The notes: generated from the sequence alone by a model not told the origin. A stretch of DNA of 64,000 bases from DATAOG01 sp963753685 (GCA_963753685.1 CAVWDE010000003.1:1-64000); one strand, 5' to 3'; positions 28,206 to 37,016 are shown, counted from the stretch's first letter. Made by a program: numbers and translations.

Positions 28206-28464
28206 GCCCCGCGAGGCCGCCGGCGAGGCCGAGTACGTCCCGATCGAGCTCGCGGATCGGATTTTCGCGGGCGAGCATCCGGTTCGGGCCTGGCGGGAGT
28301 ATCGTGGGCTCACGCTCGGCGCCCTGGCCAAGAGCGCCGGCATCGCGCCGAGCTATCTGTCGGAGATCGAGGCCGGCAGGAAGCCGGGCTCGACGCGGGC
28401 GCTGGCCTTGCTCGCCCAGACCCTGCGCGTCGCCATCGAGGACCTTCTGGCGATCGAACGCTGA
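28206..28464 (+). pseudogene. XRE-family helix-turn-helix protein without a start codon
   Basis: The frame reads YVPIELADRIFAGEHPVRAW, REYRGLTLGALAKSAGIAPS and YLSEIEAGRKPGSTRALALL, a clear XRE helix-turn-helix of the type often paired with RelE-like toxins. No ATG, GTG or TTG precedes it back to the TAA of the DUF533 gene, which is in the same frame. It is therefore a headless remnant, or it could be made only by read-through. No toxin gene is visible next to it. Confidence 0.65.
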
Positions 28465-28710
28465 AGGCGATCTGCCGCATGGCCTCGCCCGCATCCCGAC
28501 CCACCGCGCCGCGTGACGCGGGCACGGGCCGGCCTGCCGGTAGAGAGTCCCGCCCCGCTTCTCAGTCGCCCCATTTGTAGTTTCAGCTAAAAGATCGCTT
28601 CTTCTTCAACCTCCGGTACGGTATGGTCGAGCTGTAGCCGCTCCAGTCCTGCCAGCCTGACGGGATAACCCCGCGCTTTAGGACCAGTGTCGCAGCCCTG
28701 GGAGACGAAC

Positions 28711-28920
28711 GTGAGCTTCAAATATCTACTGTACGTCGACGGAAAAGCACAGGGTTTTCCTTTTGATCGGTTGGATGAGGCTAAAGCGGCAGGACGAACC
28801 TACGCAGAAGGCGGTGCTTCTGTCCACATTGAGATTTATCCACCGGAAATCATGCCACTGCCTCAGATGAGCGTTATACGCTTTGATCTTGAGTTACGGG
28901 ACTGGGTTGACGCTGGCTGA
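28711..28920 (+). CDS. Small hypothetical protein, 69 aa
   Basis: GTG 28711 is preceded at six bases by GGGAG, a good ribosome site, and this decides the start over an upstream GTG at 28687. The product has YLLYVDGKAQGFPFDRLDEA and VHIEIYPPEIMPLPQMSVIR, with regular alternation suggesting a small beta-rich fold. I do not recognise a family. A hairpin with a T tract follows the stop by 26 bp, so it appears to be a monocistronic gene. Confidence 0.6.
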   Translation: MSFKYLLYVDGKAQGFPFDRLDEAKAAGRTYAEGGASVHIEIYPPEIMPLPQMSVIRFDLELRDWVDAG

Positions 28921-28945
28921 TTAGCCGATGGCCAACTGAATATAT

Positions 28946-28987
28946 AGCGGCTCGCGAGCGCTTCTGAAGGCGCCGCTGACAATTTTT
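28946..28987 (+). terminator. Rho-independent terminator after the 69-aa gene
   Basis: AGCGGC pairs with GCCGCT around an inner GCGC/GCGC helix. A run of five T residues follows shortly (28983-28987). The position and orientation fit termination of the gene ending at 28920. Confidence 0.55.
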
Positions 28988-29072
28988 CCGTCCGCATACC
29001 CCCCCCCGAGCCGTTTGGTCAGGACCTTGTTCTTTTGCGTTTGTTTTCGCGACACGCTGCAACGCGCCTAAC

Positions 29073-29825
29073 CTACCTGCAGAATGGCTTTTCTGATACT
29101 GCGGGCGACAAAAACAACAGTTCTGTATAATGTCCAAGGAGTTCGTTGAAAAAGATTGGAAATATATCACACAGAGCAGCCGCGGCCATCACCCTGCAAT
29201 CTCTTAATATACTCGCCTCTATACAAGAGGAGATCAATCCAGCACAAGAACAATCTCTCTCATCAACAACAGATAGTCTGGCGGTATCTAGAACGATGTT
29301 TATCAACCACGCAGAATTGTAAGAAAAATCATCAGAGGTTCTCAACGGACTGAAGACTTGGCGGGTGCGCCGAAGCACTGAGAAGACATCTTCAAACAAG
29401 CCATCTCTAATTGCTGTATCTAGCACATCGGGATGCGTCTTTTCGAAGGTAACTAGCGAGGTTTTTAGTATCTCGTAGCATTCATGTACGCGTGGTCGAT
29501 CTTTGTATTTAATCTTTTGCGAAATTACGATCGGCAGCCGCGTGGCGTAGTAAGTCAAGAATCCAGATAGGGCTTTATCATGAAGTATCTTGTCAAGTGT
29601 GCTAAGTTCTGTGATCTCGATTACACTCGCTCGAAAGTTTTTGCTATCTATGCACAAGAATTGACGATTCTCAACTACTGCTTTCAATGTACGAATTCCC
29701 TGACCGTGATCAAATCCATGCACTGTTGCGGCCACGACAAGGGCTGAATTCTCACATGAAAGAACGAGCGCTCTGCCTAACGCCTCCGAAAGGAGTTCTC
29801 GGAAGTGACTAGAAAAAACATTCAT
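29073..29825 (-). CDS. Hypothetical protein in a low-GC islet
   Basis: The 250-residue frame is uninterrupted in DNA that is much more AT-rich than the rest of the window, with codon use to match, so lateral transfer is likely. The sequence starts MNVFSSHFRELLSEALGRAL and includes GFLTYYATRLPIVISQKIKY and HECYEILKTSLVTFEKTHPD, predicted mostly helical. I see no signal peptide, membrane helix or known catalytic motif, and I do not recognise the family. It is flanked by a terminator and by HigA antitoxin remnants, so a defence or toxin-antitoxin role is conceivable but unproven. Confidence 0.55.
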   Translation of the reverse strand: MNVFSSHFRELLSEALGRALVLSCENSALVVAATVHGFDHGQGIRTLKAVVENRQFLCIDSKNFRASVIEITELSTLDKILHDKALSGFLTYYATRLPIVISQKIKYKDRPRVHECYEILKTSLVTFEKTHPDVLDTAIRDGLFEDVFSVLRRTRQVFSPLRTSDDFSYNSAWLINIVLDTARLSVVDERDCSCAGLISSCIEASILRDCRVMAAAALCDIFPIFFNELLGHYTELLFLSPAVSEKPFCR

Positions 29826-29899
29826 CGCGAATCCCTGCGTGGTCCCAGGGGTGGGGTCTCCTGGTGTCGGGGATCAGGTCTGGCGTTCAACATTTTGGG

Positions 29900-30030
29900 G
29901 CGGGCGGTTACGGATCACGCGGCGCGGTCGACGTCGGCGACGATGCGGGCGCGATGGTCGCGCTCGGTGGCCGCGTGGCCGTAGCGGGTCTGCAGATTCA
30001 TCCAAAACCAGGCGCGGCGCCGAGATCAGA
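29900..30030 (-). pseudogene. Decayed HigA-like antitoxin tail
   Basis: This stretch is a diverged duplicate of part of the higA gene next to it (compare 30350-30450). Shared blocks include CGATGCGGGCGC, TGGTCGCG, TAGCGGGTCTGCAG and TTCATCCA. The minus strand gives NLQTRYGHAATERDHRARI, the end of a HigA domain, with no helix-turn-helix left. Confidence 0.65.
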
Positions 30031-30094
30031 CGCCGACTTGGGTTGATAGCGTGCCATCCACGCGTCGAGGATCGTTACGTCTTAGATCGCTAAT

Positions 30095-30610
30095 TCAAGT
30101 TTCACTTGAATCCTTGGATTTTTTATATATGCGCAAACGCCACCTGCCACGGCCCACAGTACAGTGCCGACCGCAGTGGCGCTCGCGAGGATCGGTAGAA
30201 CTATAGCAATTGTATCGAGCATGCTTTATAGTAAGACCTTCCGGCCTACAAAGCAAGCGCGAGGTTCCGGGGTCAAGGCCTCCGGGGTCCGGGCTTGCGT
30301 TCAAGCATTTTTTGGGGTGAGCCACTAGGGTCACGCGGCATGGCTCGACCTCGGCGGCGATGCGGGCGCCGTGGTCGCGTTCGGCGACCGTGAGGTCGTA
30401 GCGGGTCTGCAGGTTCATCCAGAACTGAGCGCTGGTGCCGAGATGGCGGGCGAGCCGGAGTGCCGTGTCCGCGCTGATCGCGCGCCGGCCGTTCAGGATC
30501 GACGTGATCCGTCCCGAGGGGACGCGGAGCGCCAGAGCCAGCCGGTTGGCCGACATCTCGCGGGCCGCAAGCTCGCGCCTCAGGATGCGACCAGGGTGGA
30601 TGGGGACCAT
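30095..30610 (-). CDS. higA: HigA-family antitoxin with a run-on C-terminus
   Basis: The first 95 or so residues are a typical HigA/VapI antitoxin: MVPIHPGRILRRELAAREMS, the XRE helix-turn-helix around SANRLALALRVPSGRITSIL, NGRRAISADTALRLARHLGT and FWMNLQTRYDLTVAERDHG. Such proteins bind a HigB RNase and repress their own operon. The normal stop is missing. Some 75 further residues (PKKCLNASPDPGGL onward) show no family similarity and pass into AT-rich DNA, so the gene is probably damaged. No HigB gene is recognisable upstream. A second decayed copy lies at 29900-30030. Confidence 0.7.
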   Translation of the reverse strand: MVPIHPGRILRRELAAREMSANRLALALRVPSGRITSILNGRRAISADTALRLARHLGTSAQFWMNLQTRYDLTVAERDHGARIAAEVEPCRVTLVAHPKKCLNASPDPGGLDPGTSRLLCRPEGLTIKHARYNCYSSTDPRERHCGRHCTVGRGRWRLRIYKKSKDSSET

Positions 30611-31189
30611 CGGAGCTCACCCGTTTTGAGACCCGGCGTCGTCGGTTGCCATCATTGTATGCGGCGTCGGTCGCGTCACCAAGAGCATCCGCATTTCACA
30701 CAACGGATGGCGGAGGATGCGCACGGAAGTGTCGCCTGTGTCGCATTGATCCTCCAGTCAACCCTCCAGATTCCGATCAAGCGCTGGAGCCCATTGATGG
30801 TCGTGGCTCCCCGGATTCCGCGGGTGCCGTGAATCAGCGCAAAATCCGATCGACTTACTTGATGCTGATGTGCTGGAGTCGGCCGACCATCAAGCAGAAC
30901 GCGCTCCACTTGTGTGCCCAAGACGCGCCACTTCCGCGCCACTGCCGTCGCCTCGCCTGCATAGATCAGCGTCGATCTCGATCAATCTGAAGATACGCCA
31001 TGAATTGATGCGATGGACATTCCGAGAAATTGTATGGCCACCGCCGCCTTGGACTTCCCTGTTCTGGTCCCTGGCAGGAGCGCGCAGGCCACGACTGCCA
31101 TCATATCAGTCTCGGATGGACCCAGCCGCCCTCTGGGAACTGCGATCTCGGGGAGGCGGGCGCTGGCCGGGTTGGGCGCTTGGCTCCAG
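30611..31189. other. Intergenic region between higA and comM
   Basis: Nearly 580 bp with several short open frames but none recognisable. I looked for a HigB toxin on the minus strand directly upstream of higA and did not find its conserved core. It may hold remains of one. Confidence 0.4.
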
Positions 31190-32740
31190 TCAGCGGCGGT
31201 CGGGCTGGACGCGGCGGAAGGAGAGGGCTTCGGCGATGTGGCCGCGGGTCACGTGGACCATGCCGTCGAGGTCGGCGATCGTGCGCGCGACCCGCAGCAC
31301 CCGGTGGTAGCCGCGGGCGGTCAGGTGCATGCGCTCGGTCGCGCGCAGGAGGAGGTCGCGGCCCGCGGAGTCGGGGGTCGCGATCTTGTCGAGCAGCTCG
31401 CCCTCGGCCTCGGCGTTGGTGCGCAGCTCCGGCTCCTTGAGCTGGGAAAAACGGTCGGCCTGGAGCTCGCGCACGCGCGCGACCCGGGCGGCGACCGTGG
31501 CGCGCGGCTCGCCGGGGCTGGGCAGGCTCATCTCGGTGGGCGCCAGGGCCGGGACCTCGACGTGCAGGTCGATGCGGTCGAACAAGGGGCCCGAGATCCG
31601 CGCCTGGTAGTCGCGCGCGCAGCGGGGCGCCCGGGCGCAGGCGAGGATCGGGTTGTCGAGGAAGCCGCAGCGGCAGGGGTTCATGGCCGCGACCATCTGG
31701 AAGCGGGCGGGGTAGGTCACGTGGTGGTTGGCGCGCGCGACCGTGATCTTGCCGAGCTCCAGGGGGGCGCGCAGGGATTCCAGGACGGCGCGGCCGAACT
31801 CCGGCAGCTCGTCCAGGAACAAAACGCCCTTGTGGGCGAGCGAGACCTCGCCCGGGCGCGCGTACGAGCCGCCGCCGACCATGGCTGCGACCGAGGTCGC
31901 GTGGTGCGGATTGCGGAACGGGCGGCGTTCGGTCAGGCGGCCATCGTGCAAAAGCCCGGCGATCGAGGCGACCATGCTGACCTCCAGGATTTCCGCCGGA
32001 TCGAGCGGCGGGAGCAAACCGGGAAGGCGTGCTGCGAGCATGGACTTGCCGGCGCCGGGCGGGCCGACCAGCAAAAGGTTGTGGCCGCCCGCGGCGGCGA
32101 TCTCGAGGCCGCGCTTGGCGGTCTCCTGGCCCTTGATGTCGGTGAGCTCGGGGTAGCGGGCGGGCTGCTCGACGGTCCGGCGGCTGGGCGGCGCGAGCAC
32201 CTGGGTGCCGTTGAAGTGGTTGATCAGGCCGAGCAGCGAGTCGGTCGCCAGGATCTCGATGTCGTTGCCGAGCCAGGCGGCCTCGCCGCCGCACCGGCCG
32301 GGACAGATCAGGCCGAGCTCGCGCGCGGCGGCGGCGACCGCGGCCGGGAGCACGCCGCTGACCGGCAGGATGCCACCGTCCAGCGCCAGTTCGCCCAGCG
32401 CCAGATAGCCCTGGATCGCGTCCGACGGCAGGGCGCCCAGGCTGACCAGCAGGCCGAGCGCGATCGGCAGGTCGAAGTGGCTGCCCTCCTTGGCGAGGTC
32501 GGCGGGGGCCAGGTTGACCGTGATCCGCTTGGGCGGCAGGCCGAGCCCGAGCGCGCCCAAGGCACCCCGCACCCGCTCGCGCGACTCGGCGACCGCCTTG
32601 TCGGGCAGCCCGACAATCGTGAAGGACGGCAGCCCCGCGCTGATCTGGACCTGGACGTCGACCTCCCTGACGTCGATGCCAGCAAACGCAACCGTCCGCA
32701 ACCGGGCCACGCCCAGCGCCGAAGGGCGGCCGGTCGTCAT
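31190..32740 (-). CDS. comM: YifB/ComM-family Mg-chelatase-like AAA+ ATPase
   Basis: A 516-residue AAA+ protein; ComM is a hexameric helicase that helps branch migration during natural transformation. It begins MTTGRPSALGVARLRTVAFA. It has an N-terminal fold with VGLPDKAVAESRERVRGAL, Walker A GPPGAGKSM, Walker B VLFLDELPEF, and the Mg-chelatase C-terminal part with NPCRCGF, CARDYQARISGPLFDRIDLH and VLRVARTIADLDGMVHVTRG. I preferred ATG 32740 over 32791 because conserved sequence begins there. No competence pilus genes are in the window, so a role in transformation here is inferred from the family only. Confidence 0.92.
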   Translation of the reverse strand: MTTGRPSALGVARLRTVAFAGIDVREVDVQVQISAGLPSFTIVGLPDKAVAESRERVRGALGALGLGLPPKRITVNLAPADLAKEGSHFDLPIALGLLVSLGALPSDAIQGYLALGELALDGGILPVSGVLPAAVAAAARELGLICPGRCGGEAAWLGNDIEILATDSLLGLINHFNGTQVLAPPSRRTVEQPARYPELTDIKGQETAKRGLEIAAAGGHNLLLVGPPGAGKSMLAARLPGLLPPLDPAEILEVSMVASIAGLLHDGRLTERRPFRNPHHATSVAAMVGGGSYARPGEVSLAHKGVLFLDELPEFGRAVLESLRAPLELGKITVARANHHVTYPARFQMVAAMNPCRCGFLDNPILACARAPRCARDYQARISGPLFDRIDLHVEVPALAPTEMSLPSPGEPRATVAARVARVRELQADRFSQLKEPELRTNAEAEGELLDKIATPDSAGRDLLLRATERMHLTARGYHRVLRVARTIADLDGMVHVTRGHIAEALSFRRVQPDRR

Positions 32741-32815
32741 CGCACTGGTTCGGTCCCGCCAACGCCGCACATCGCCGGGATATTCGCACATGACGCGAAA
32801 TATGTAAAGAAAAAA

Positions 32816-33602
32816 CTATTGTAGGTTGAATATCAGCCGCATTGGCCGACCGGGCGTCAGCGTTTGCAGGCGAGCGGCCAGACCGAAGATCTCGAAGGCC
32901 CGCGCCAGGTCGGCCTGGCTTTCGATGAAATGGCCCCAGCCGTCGTTGTGGACGGCGACCAGCCGGGCGTCGGGGAAGGCGTGCGCCGTCTCGAGCGCAT
33001 CATTGTTGTCCATGGTCAAGTGGAACGGCCCGCGCGGCTTGGCCGCGCCCGCGAACAGGATGACGAGGCGCGGCCGGAACCGACGCGCGACCTCGGCCAC
33101 GCCCCTCGTACCAGACGGTATCGCCGGTGACGTAGAGGGCATCGCCGGGCGCATCGATCCCGAGTACGAAGCCCGTCACCTCGCCAGCGACCCTCTCGAT
33201 CCCGGGCGGGCCGTGGCGCGCCGGGGTCTACGTGACCAGGAGCCGGCGCCCACCTTCCCGGTCGAGGCGCACCTGCTCCCGAGGGGCGAGCCCACGCGCC
33301 GCCCCGCCCAGCCGCTCAGCGCCACTGGGCGTGGTGAGGACGCACCGAGCCTGCTGCAGGAACGCCCGACCGCCCCGGTCGAGATTGTCGAAATGCTGGT
33401 CACGGCTCAGCAGGACAGCATCGATTGGCCCGAGCGTCTCGGCTGCGAGCGCCGGGGCACGCGTTCTCTCCAGCGTGATGCCGCGCGCTTCGTAGCGGCC
33501 CGGCCCATCGACGGTCGGATCGGTGAGCAGTCGCAGGCCGGCAAGCTCGATCAGAACGGTCGGTCCGCCGATCAGGGTGAGCGTCGGCTCGAGACTGGCC
33601 AT
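32816..33602 (-). pseudogene. MBL-fold metal-dependent hydrolase, inactivated
   Basis: From ATG 33602 the frame reads TLTLIGGPTVLIELAGLRLL and then DAVLLSRDQHFDNLDRGGRA, a metallo-beta-lactamase-fold protein near the UlaG/RomA group. An in-frame TAG at 33228-33230 interrupts LLVT-stop-TPARHGPPGIE, where a sense codon is expected. Later an extra C in the run 33102-33105 shifts the frame between YVTGDTVWYEG and VAEVARRFRPRLVILFAG. The sequence then continues to FHLTMDNNDALETAHAFPDA and the end. One metal-binding block reads SRDQHFDNLD instead of the usual SHDHHxDNLD, so key ligands are also changed. Two lesions and motif decay mark a pseudogene. Confidence 0.85.
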
Positions 33603-34208
33603 GGTCCGATCTCCAAGCCAAGGTTGGGCATCCGGGTCAAAGCCGGCGTATCGCTGGGAAGATAGGGCTCGCCGCCGGCGCGGCATGAGGCATCCCGAGC
33701 GCCGTCCGATCGTTGGCGGGCAGCACCACCGGGAAGCAGGTTCGCTCTTGCGGGACGCCCGCGCGATGGCAGTCGGCCGGCGGACCACGGCCGCTCAACC
33801 ACGAACCATGGCGGCGCACCTCGAGAGCCACGGGAACGCGCTCTGGTGCTCGCCGGTTCGGTCGCCCGCGCGAACCGAGATAACGATCCCGCACGCTACG
33901 CGGTGGCTTCCGCGAGTGTCACGGGCTCCACCGGGGAAGCACCTCGCGTACGGGCTTTGTATTGGGCTTTCGTGGCAACCCGCGCTGCCGTCGGGCGCTT
34001 GAAGATCTTGTCGGTTCTCGTCGTTAAACAAGGTAAAGCCGTCCATAGCAAATCTCCGTTCAGCAGTGTCCGACATGATCTCGTCGGTCGGTTTGGTCAT
34101 CCCCGGCCGCTGCCTGCATCCGCGGCGAAATACGATGGGTTGCAGATCGCAGCCGCGACAGGGAAACTTCGGCTGCGACTCGATTTCGGTACTATAGAGG
34201 ACGGGGGT
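33603..34208. other. Region between the MBL pseudogene and pyrD
   Basis: About 600 bp. Apart from one small frame at 33795-34046 (listed separately) nothing is recognised. It holds the pyrD promoter region. Confidence 0.4.
33795..34046 (-). CDS. Possible small protein, 83 aa
   Basis: ATG 34046 has GGAG six or so bases upstream. The product begins MDGFTLFNDENRQDLQAPDG and has no recognised family, signal or membrane segment. GC at third positions weakens along the frame. I list it because the ribosome site is good; it may be chance. Confidence 0.25.
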   Translation of the reverse strand: MDGFTLFNDENRQDLQAPDGSAGCHESPIQSPYARCFPGGARDTRGSHRVACGIVISVRAGDRTGEHQSAFPWLSRCAAMVRG

Positions 34209-35309
34209 ATGAACGAGCCCGAGCCAAGGGGCAAGCCGCCGCCGATGCGCATGCTGATCGGAGCCCTGCAGGTGCTGCCGCCGGAGCGGGCGCACGGGGC
34301 GGGGCTGTTTGCGCTGCGGCACGGCTTTGTGGCGCGGCAGCAGCTGCCGGCGTCGGCGCGTCTTCGGACCTCCCTCTTTGGACAGGAGCTCGCGCATCCG
34401 CTCGGGCTTGCCGCCGGGTTCGACAAGAATGCGGAGGCGGTGTGCGGCCTGTTCCGGCTCGGCTTCAGCTTCGTCGAGATCGGCACCGTGACGCCGAGGC
34501 CGCAGGCCGGCAATCCGAGACCGCGCCTGTTCCGCCTGCCGCCTCAGCAGGCATTGATCAACCGCATGGGTTTCAACAACCACGGCCTGGAGACGGTCTG
34601 TGCGCGGCTCGCGAAGCTGGAGCCCCGGCCCGGGCCGGTTGGCGCCAACATCGGCGCCAACCGCGACAGCCCCGATCCGATCCAGGACTATGTCGCCTGC
34701 CTGCGCGGGCTCTACCCGCTGGTCGACTATGTGACGGTCAACGTCTCGTCGCCGAACACACCGGGGCTGCGCGATCTGCAGCGTCGGGACCGTCTGGACG
34801 CCTTGCTCGGCGCCCTGCTCGGAGCGCGCGCGGCCCTCGCCGGCACCAGCCCTCTTAAACCGTTGCTACTCAAGATCGCGCCCGACCTCGCCCCGGACGA
34901 GGAGGCCGCGATCGCCGAGGTCGCCCTCGCGCGCGGCATCGATGGCCTGATCATCAGCAACACGACCATCGCCCGGCCGGACGTCCTGACCGGACGCCAT
35001 CGTCGCGAGGCCGGCGGTCTCAGTGGCGCGCCACTGTTCGAGCGCGCAACCCGCCAGCTCAGCAACCTTTTCCGGCTGACCGGTGGGCGGCTGCCGCTGA
35101 TCGGGGTCGGCGGCATCGCGAGCGGTGCCGATGCCTACGCCAAGATCCGCGCGGGGGCCTCGGCGCTGCAGCTCTACACCGCCCTCGTGTATCAGGGCCC
35201 GAAAATGATTCCGCAGCTGCTCGGCGAGCTCGACCGATTGCTGGCCGAAGACGGCTATTGCCGGATCGGCGATGCGGTCGGCGCCGACCCGCCCGCAGCG
35301 CTCAGTTGA
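34209..35309 (+). CDS. pyrD: Dihydroorotate dehydrogenase (quinone)
   Basis: The 366-residue flavoenzyme oxidises dihydroorotate to orotate in pyrimidine synthesis, passing electrons to quinone at the membrane. Class 2 features are the extended N-terminus before GQELAHPLGLAAGFDKNAEA, NRMGFNNHGLE, VTVNVSSPNTPGLRDLQ with the catalytic Ser, LLKIAPDLAPDEE, LIISNTTIARPD and LIGVGGIASGADAYAKIRAG for FMN phosphate. ATG 34209 gives a normal length; an ATG at 34245 is possible. It is monocistronic on the plus strand. Confidence 0.93.
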   Translation: MNEPEPRGKPPPMRMLIGALQVLPPERAHGAGLFALRHGFVARQQLPASARLRTSLFGQELAHPLGLAAGFDKNAEAVCGLFRLGFSFVEIGTVTPRPQAGNPRPRLFRLPPQQALINRMGFNNHGLETVCARLAKLEPRPGPVGANIGANRDSPDPIQDYVACLRGLYPLVDYVTVNVSSPNTPGLRDLQRRDRLDALLGALLGARAALAGTSPLKPLLLKIAPDLAPDEEAAIAEVALARGIDGLIISNTTIARPDVLTGRHRREAGGLSGAPLFERATRQLSNLFRLTGGRLPLIGVGGIASGADAYAKIRAGASALQLYTALVYQGPKMIPQLLGELDRLLAEDGYCRIGDAVGADPPAALS

Positions 35310-35502
35310 GGCGCGCGACCGGGTCGAGCTTGCGGCCGCCGTCCGCATCTCCCAACCGCCGGCGTCTCGGCTCCGGGCGCGGCAGCGCGCGCTCCGACCG
35401 GCGCTCCGGCGACATGGTCGCCTCCGGAGGCAGGAGATCAACCAGCTTGAGGCCGGTCAACGCGGCCAGCAACCAGGGTCGCGGTAAGTTCTCAATCGCC
35501 AT
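35302..35502 (-). CDS. Possible small basic protein, 66 aa
   Basis: ATG 35502 reads MAIENLPRPWLLAALTGLKL and then a charged arginine-rich tail, overlapping the pyrD end by eight bases. A hydrophobic stretch near residues 9-25 could be a membrane helix. No family recognised. The frame covers most of the 310-bp pyrD-greB gap; nothing else is seen there. Confidence 0.3.
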   Translation of the reverse strand: MAIENLPRPWLLAALTGLKLVDLLPPEATMSPERRSERALPRPEPRRRRLGDADGGRKLDPVARLN

Positions 35503-35619
35503 GGTCGGTCATCCTAGCTTCAACCCTTTCGCGGGAGTCAACGCTTGGAGGGCAACCGTTAATCCATTAAAACGCGCGCCACGCGAAAAAGGTCCACAGC
35601 CGATGCTCGGCGTGCACAC

Positions 35620-36105
35620 TTAATCTGGCCGTTCGGGCACGGCATCGATCGTCAGGACCTCGACCTCGCCGGTCGGCAGCGCCCGCAGATCGCCGGGTTG
35701 GCTGCCGAGCAGCGCCCGCGCCACTGGCGCCGTCCAGGCGATCCGCCCGCAGGCGGGATCGGCCTCGTCCTCGCCGACAATCCGGAAGGTCAGGATCTGG
35801 TGGTCGGCACGGCGCAGGGTGACGGCGGTGCCGAACACGACGCGGTCGGCGGCCTCACCTGGTTCAACGACCTCGGCGCTCGCGCGCCGCGCCGACCAGT
35901 AGCGGAGCTCCCGGGACGCCCGGCCGACCGCTTCGCGGTCGGCGGCCGCGGTTGCAGCGGCCAGCTCGCTGCGATGCTGCGCGAGCGCACGCTCGATCAG
36001 CCGCAAGCCGCGCCCGGTCACCAGATTGCGGGCGCCGCTGATCGGGCGGTCGGGCAACGGCGGAGCGCCGGCCTCGTCGCTCTCCTTGACAAAGGCGCGG
36101 CTCAT
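35620..36105 (-). CDS. GreA/GreB-family transcription elongation factor
   Basis: A 161-residue GreB-like factor that would enter the RNA polymerase secondary channel and stimulate cleavage of backtracked transcripts. The start MSRAFVKESDEAGAPPLPDR is typical of GreB, followed by a coiled-coil stretch (IERALAQHRSELAAATAAAD). The C-terminal FKBP-like domain follows (GEAADRVVFGTAVTLRRADH, FRIVGEDEADP, APVARALLGSQPGD). I used ATG 36105, where similarity begins; the longer upstream reading is not conserved. It is convergent with pyrD and divergent from the racemase gene. Confidence 0.88.
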   Translation of the reverse strand: MSRAFVKESDEAGAPPLPDRPISGARNLVTGRGLRLIERALAQHRSELAAATAAADREAVGRASRELRYWSARRASAEVVEPGEAADRVVFGTAVTLRRADHQILTFRIVGEDEADPACGRIAWTAPVARALLGSQPGDLRALPTGEVEVLTIDAVPERPD

Positions 36106-36254
36106 CGGAGCGTCCAGGACTCGCGGAGTTGGCTGAGATTTGCCACCATAGCATGGCACCGGGGCCCGACAACCGGGCGGGTGCTGCGGGCATGATGTTC
36201 CAGGCATGTGGGCTGGACCATGCACGCGCGACGGCCGCCTTGGGAGAGGACGCG

Positions 36255-37016
36255 ATGCGGATCAAGGTGATCAACCCGAACACCACCCAATCCATGACCG
36301 AGAGCATCGGGGCCGCGGCGCGCGCGGCGGCAGCACCAGGCACCGAGATCCAGGCGGTCAGCCCGGCGATGGGTCCGGCCTCGATCGAGGGTCACTACGA
36401 CGAGGCCTTCGCCGCGATCGGCGTCCTCGACGAGGTGCGCAAGGGCGAGGCCGAGGGTGCCGACGGCTACGTCATCGCCTGCTTCGGCGATCCGGGCCTG
36501 CTCGCGGCGCGCGAGCTCGCGAAGGGGCCGGTGGTCGGCATCGCGGAAGCGGCGATGCACGTGGCAAGCCTGATCTCGACCGGCTTTGCCGTGGTCTCGA
36601 CGCTCGCGCGCTCGCGTCCGATCCTCGAACACCTGATCGAGGCTTACGGCATGCAGAAGGCCTGTCGGAGCGTGCGCACGACCGACATCGCGGTGCTCGA
36701 CCTGGAGAAGCCCGAGAGCAACGCGCGCAGCGCGATCCTCGCCGAATGCCGCGAGGCGATGGTCGAAGACCAGGCCGACTGCGTGCTGCTGGGCTGCGCC
36801 GGCATGGCCGATCTGCAGCGCTCGATCGCGGACGAGCTTGGCATCCCGGTGGTCGACGGCGTCGCCGCCGCGGTCAAGCTGGTCGAGGGCCTGGTTACGC
36901 TCGGCCTGCGCACGAGCAAGGCGGGCGGCCTCGCGCAGCCGTTGCCCAAGCCCTATGCCGGCGCCTTCGCCGCGTACGCACCGGCCGAGCCGGAGACCCT
37001 GTGCGCTGCGGAATAG
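36255..37016 (+). CDS. Aspartate/glutamate/hydantoin racemase family protein
   Basis: The 253-residue protein has MRIKVINPNTTQSMTESIG at the start, YVIACFGDPGLLAARELAKG with the first catalytic cysteine, GFAVVSTLARSRPILEHLIE, and VLLGCAGMADLQRSIADELG with the second cysteine. This arrangement is that of hydantoin racemase (HyuA/HyuE) and related two-cysteine racemases. Members interconvert D- and L-5-substituted hydantoins; others isomerise arylmalonates or maleate. No hydantoinase gene is adjacent, so the substrate is open. ATG 36255 follows GGGAGAGGACGCG. It ends 15 bp before the convergent EF-G-like gene. Confidence 0.88.
   Translation: MRIKVINPNTTQSMTESIGAAARAAAAPGTEIQAVSPAMGPASIEGHYDEAFAAIGVLDEVRKGEAEGADGYVIACFGDPGLLAARELAKGPVVGIAEAAMHVASLISTGFAVVSTLARSRPILEHLIEAYGMQKACRSVRTTDIAVLDLEKPESNARSAILAECREAMVEDQADCVLLGCAGMADLQRSIADELGIPVVDGVAAAVKLVEGLVTLGLRTSKAGGLAQPLPKPYAGAFAAYAPAEPETLCAAE

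Noticed and set aside
28565..28700. Possible riboswitch or structured leader before the 69-aa gene
   Set aside because: Some pairing is possible around GACGGGATAACCCCGCG, but it matches no riboswitch consensus that I can identify.
30676..30942. Minus-strand frame upstream of higA as a HigB toxin
   Set aside because: The position fits, but the conserved HigB core is not present in this or neighbouring frames.
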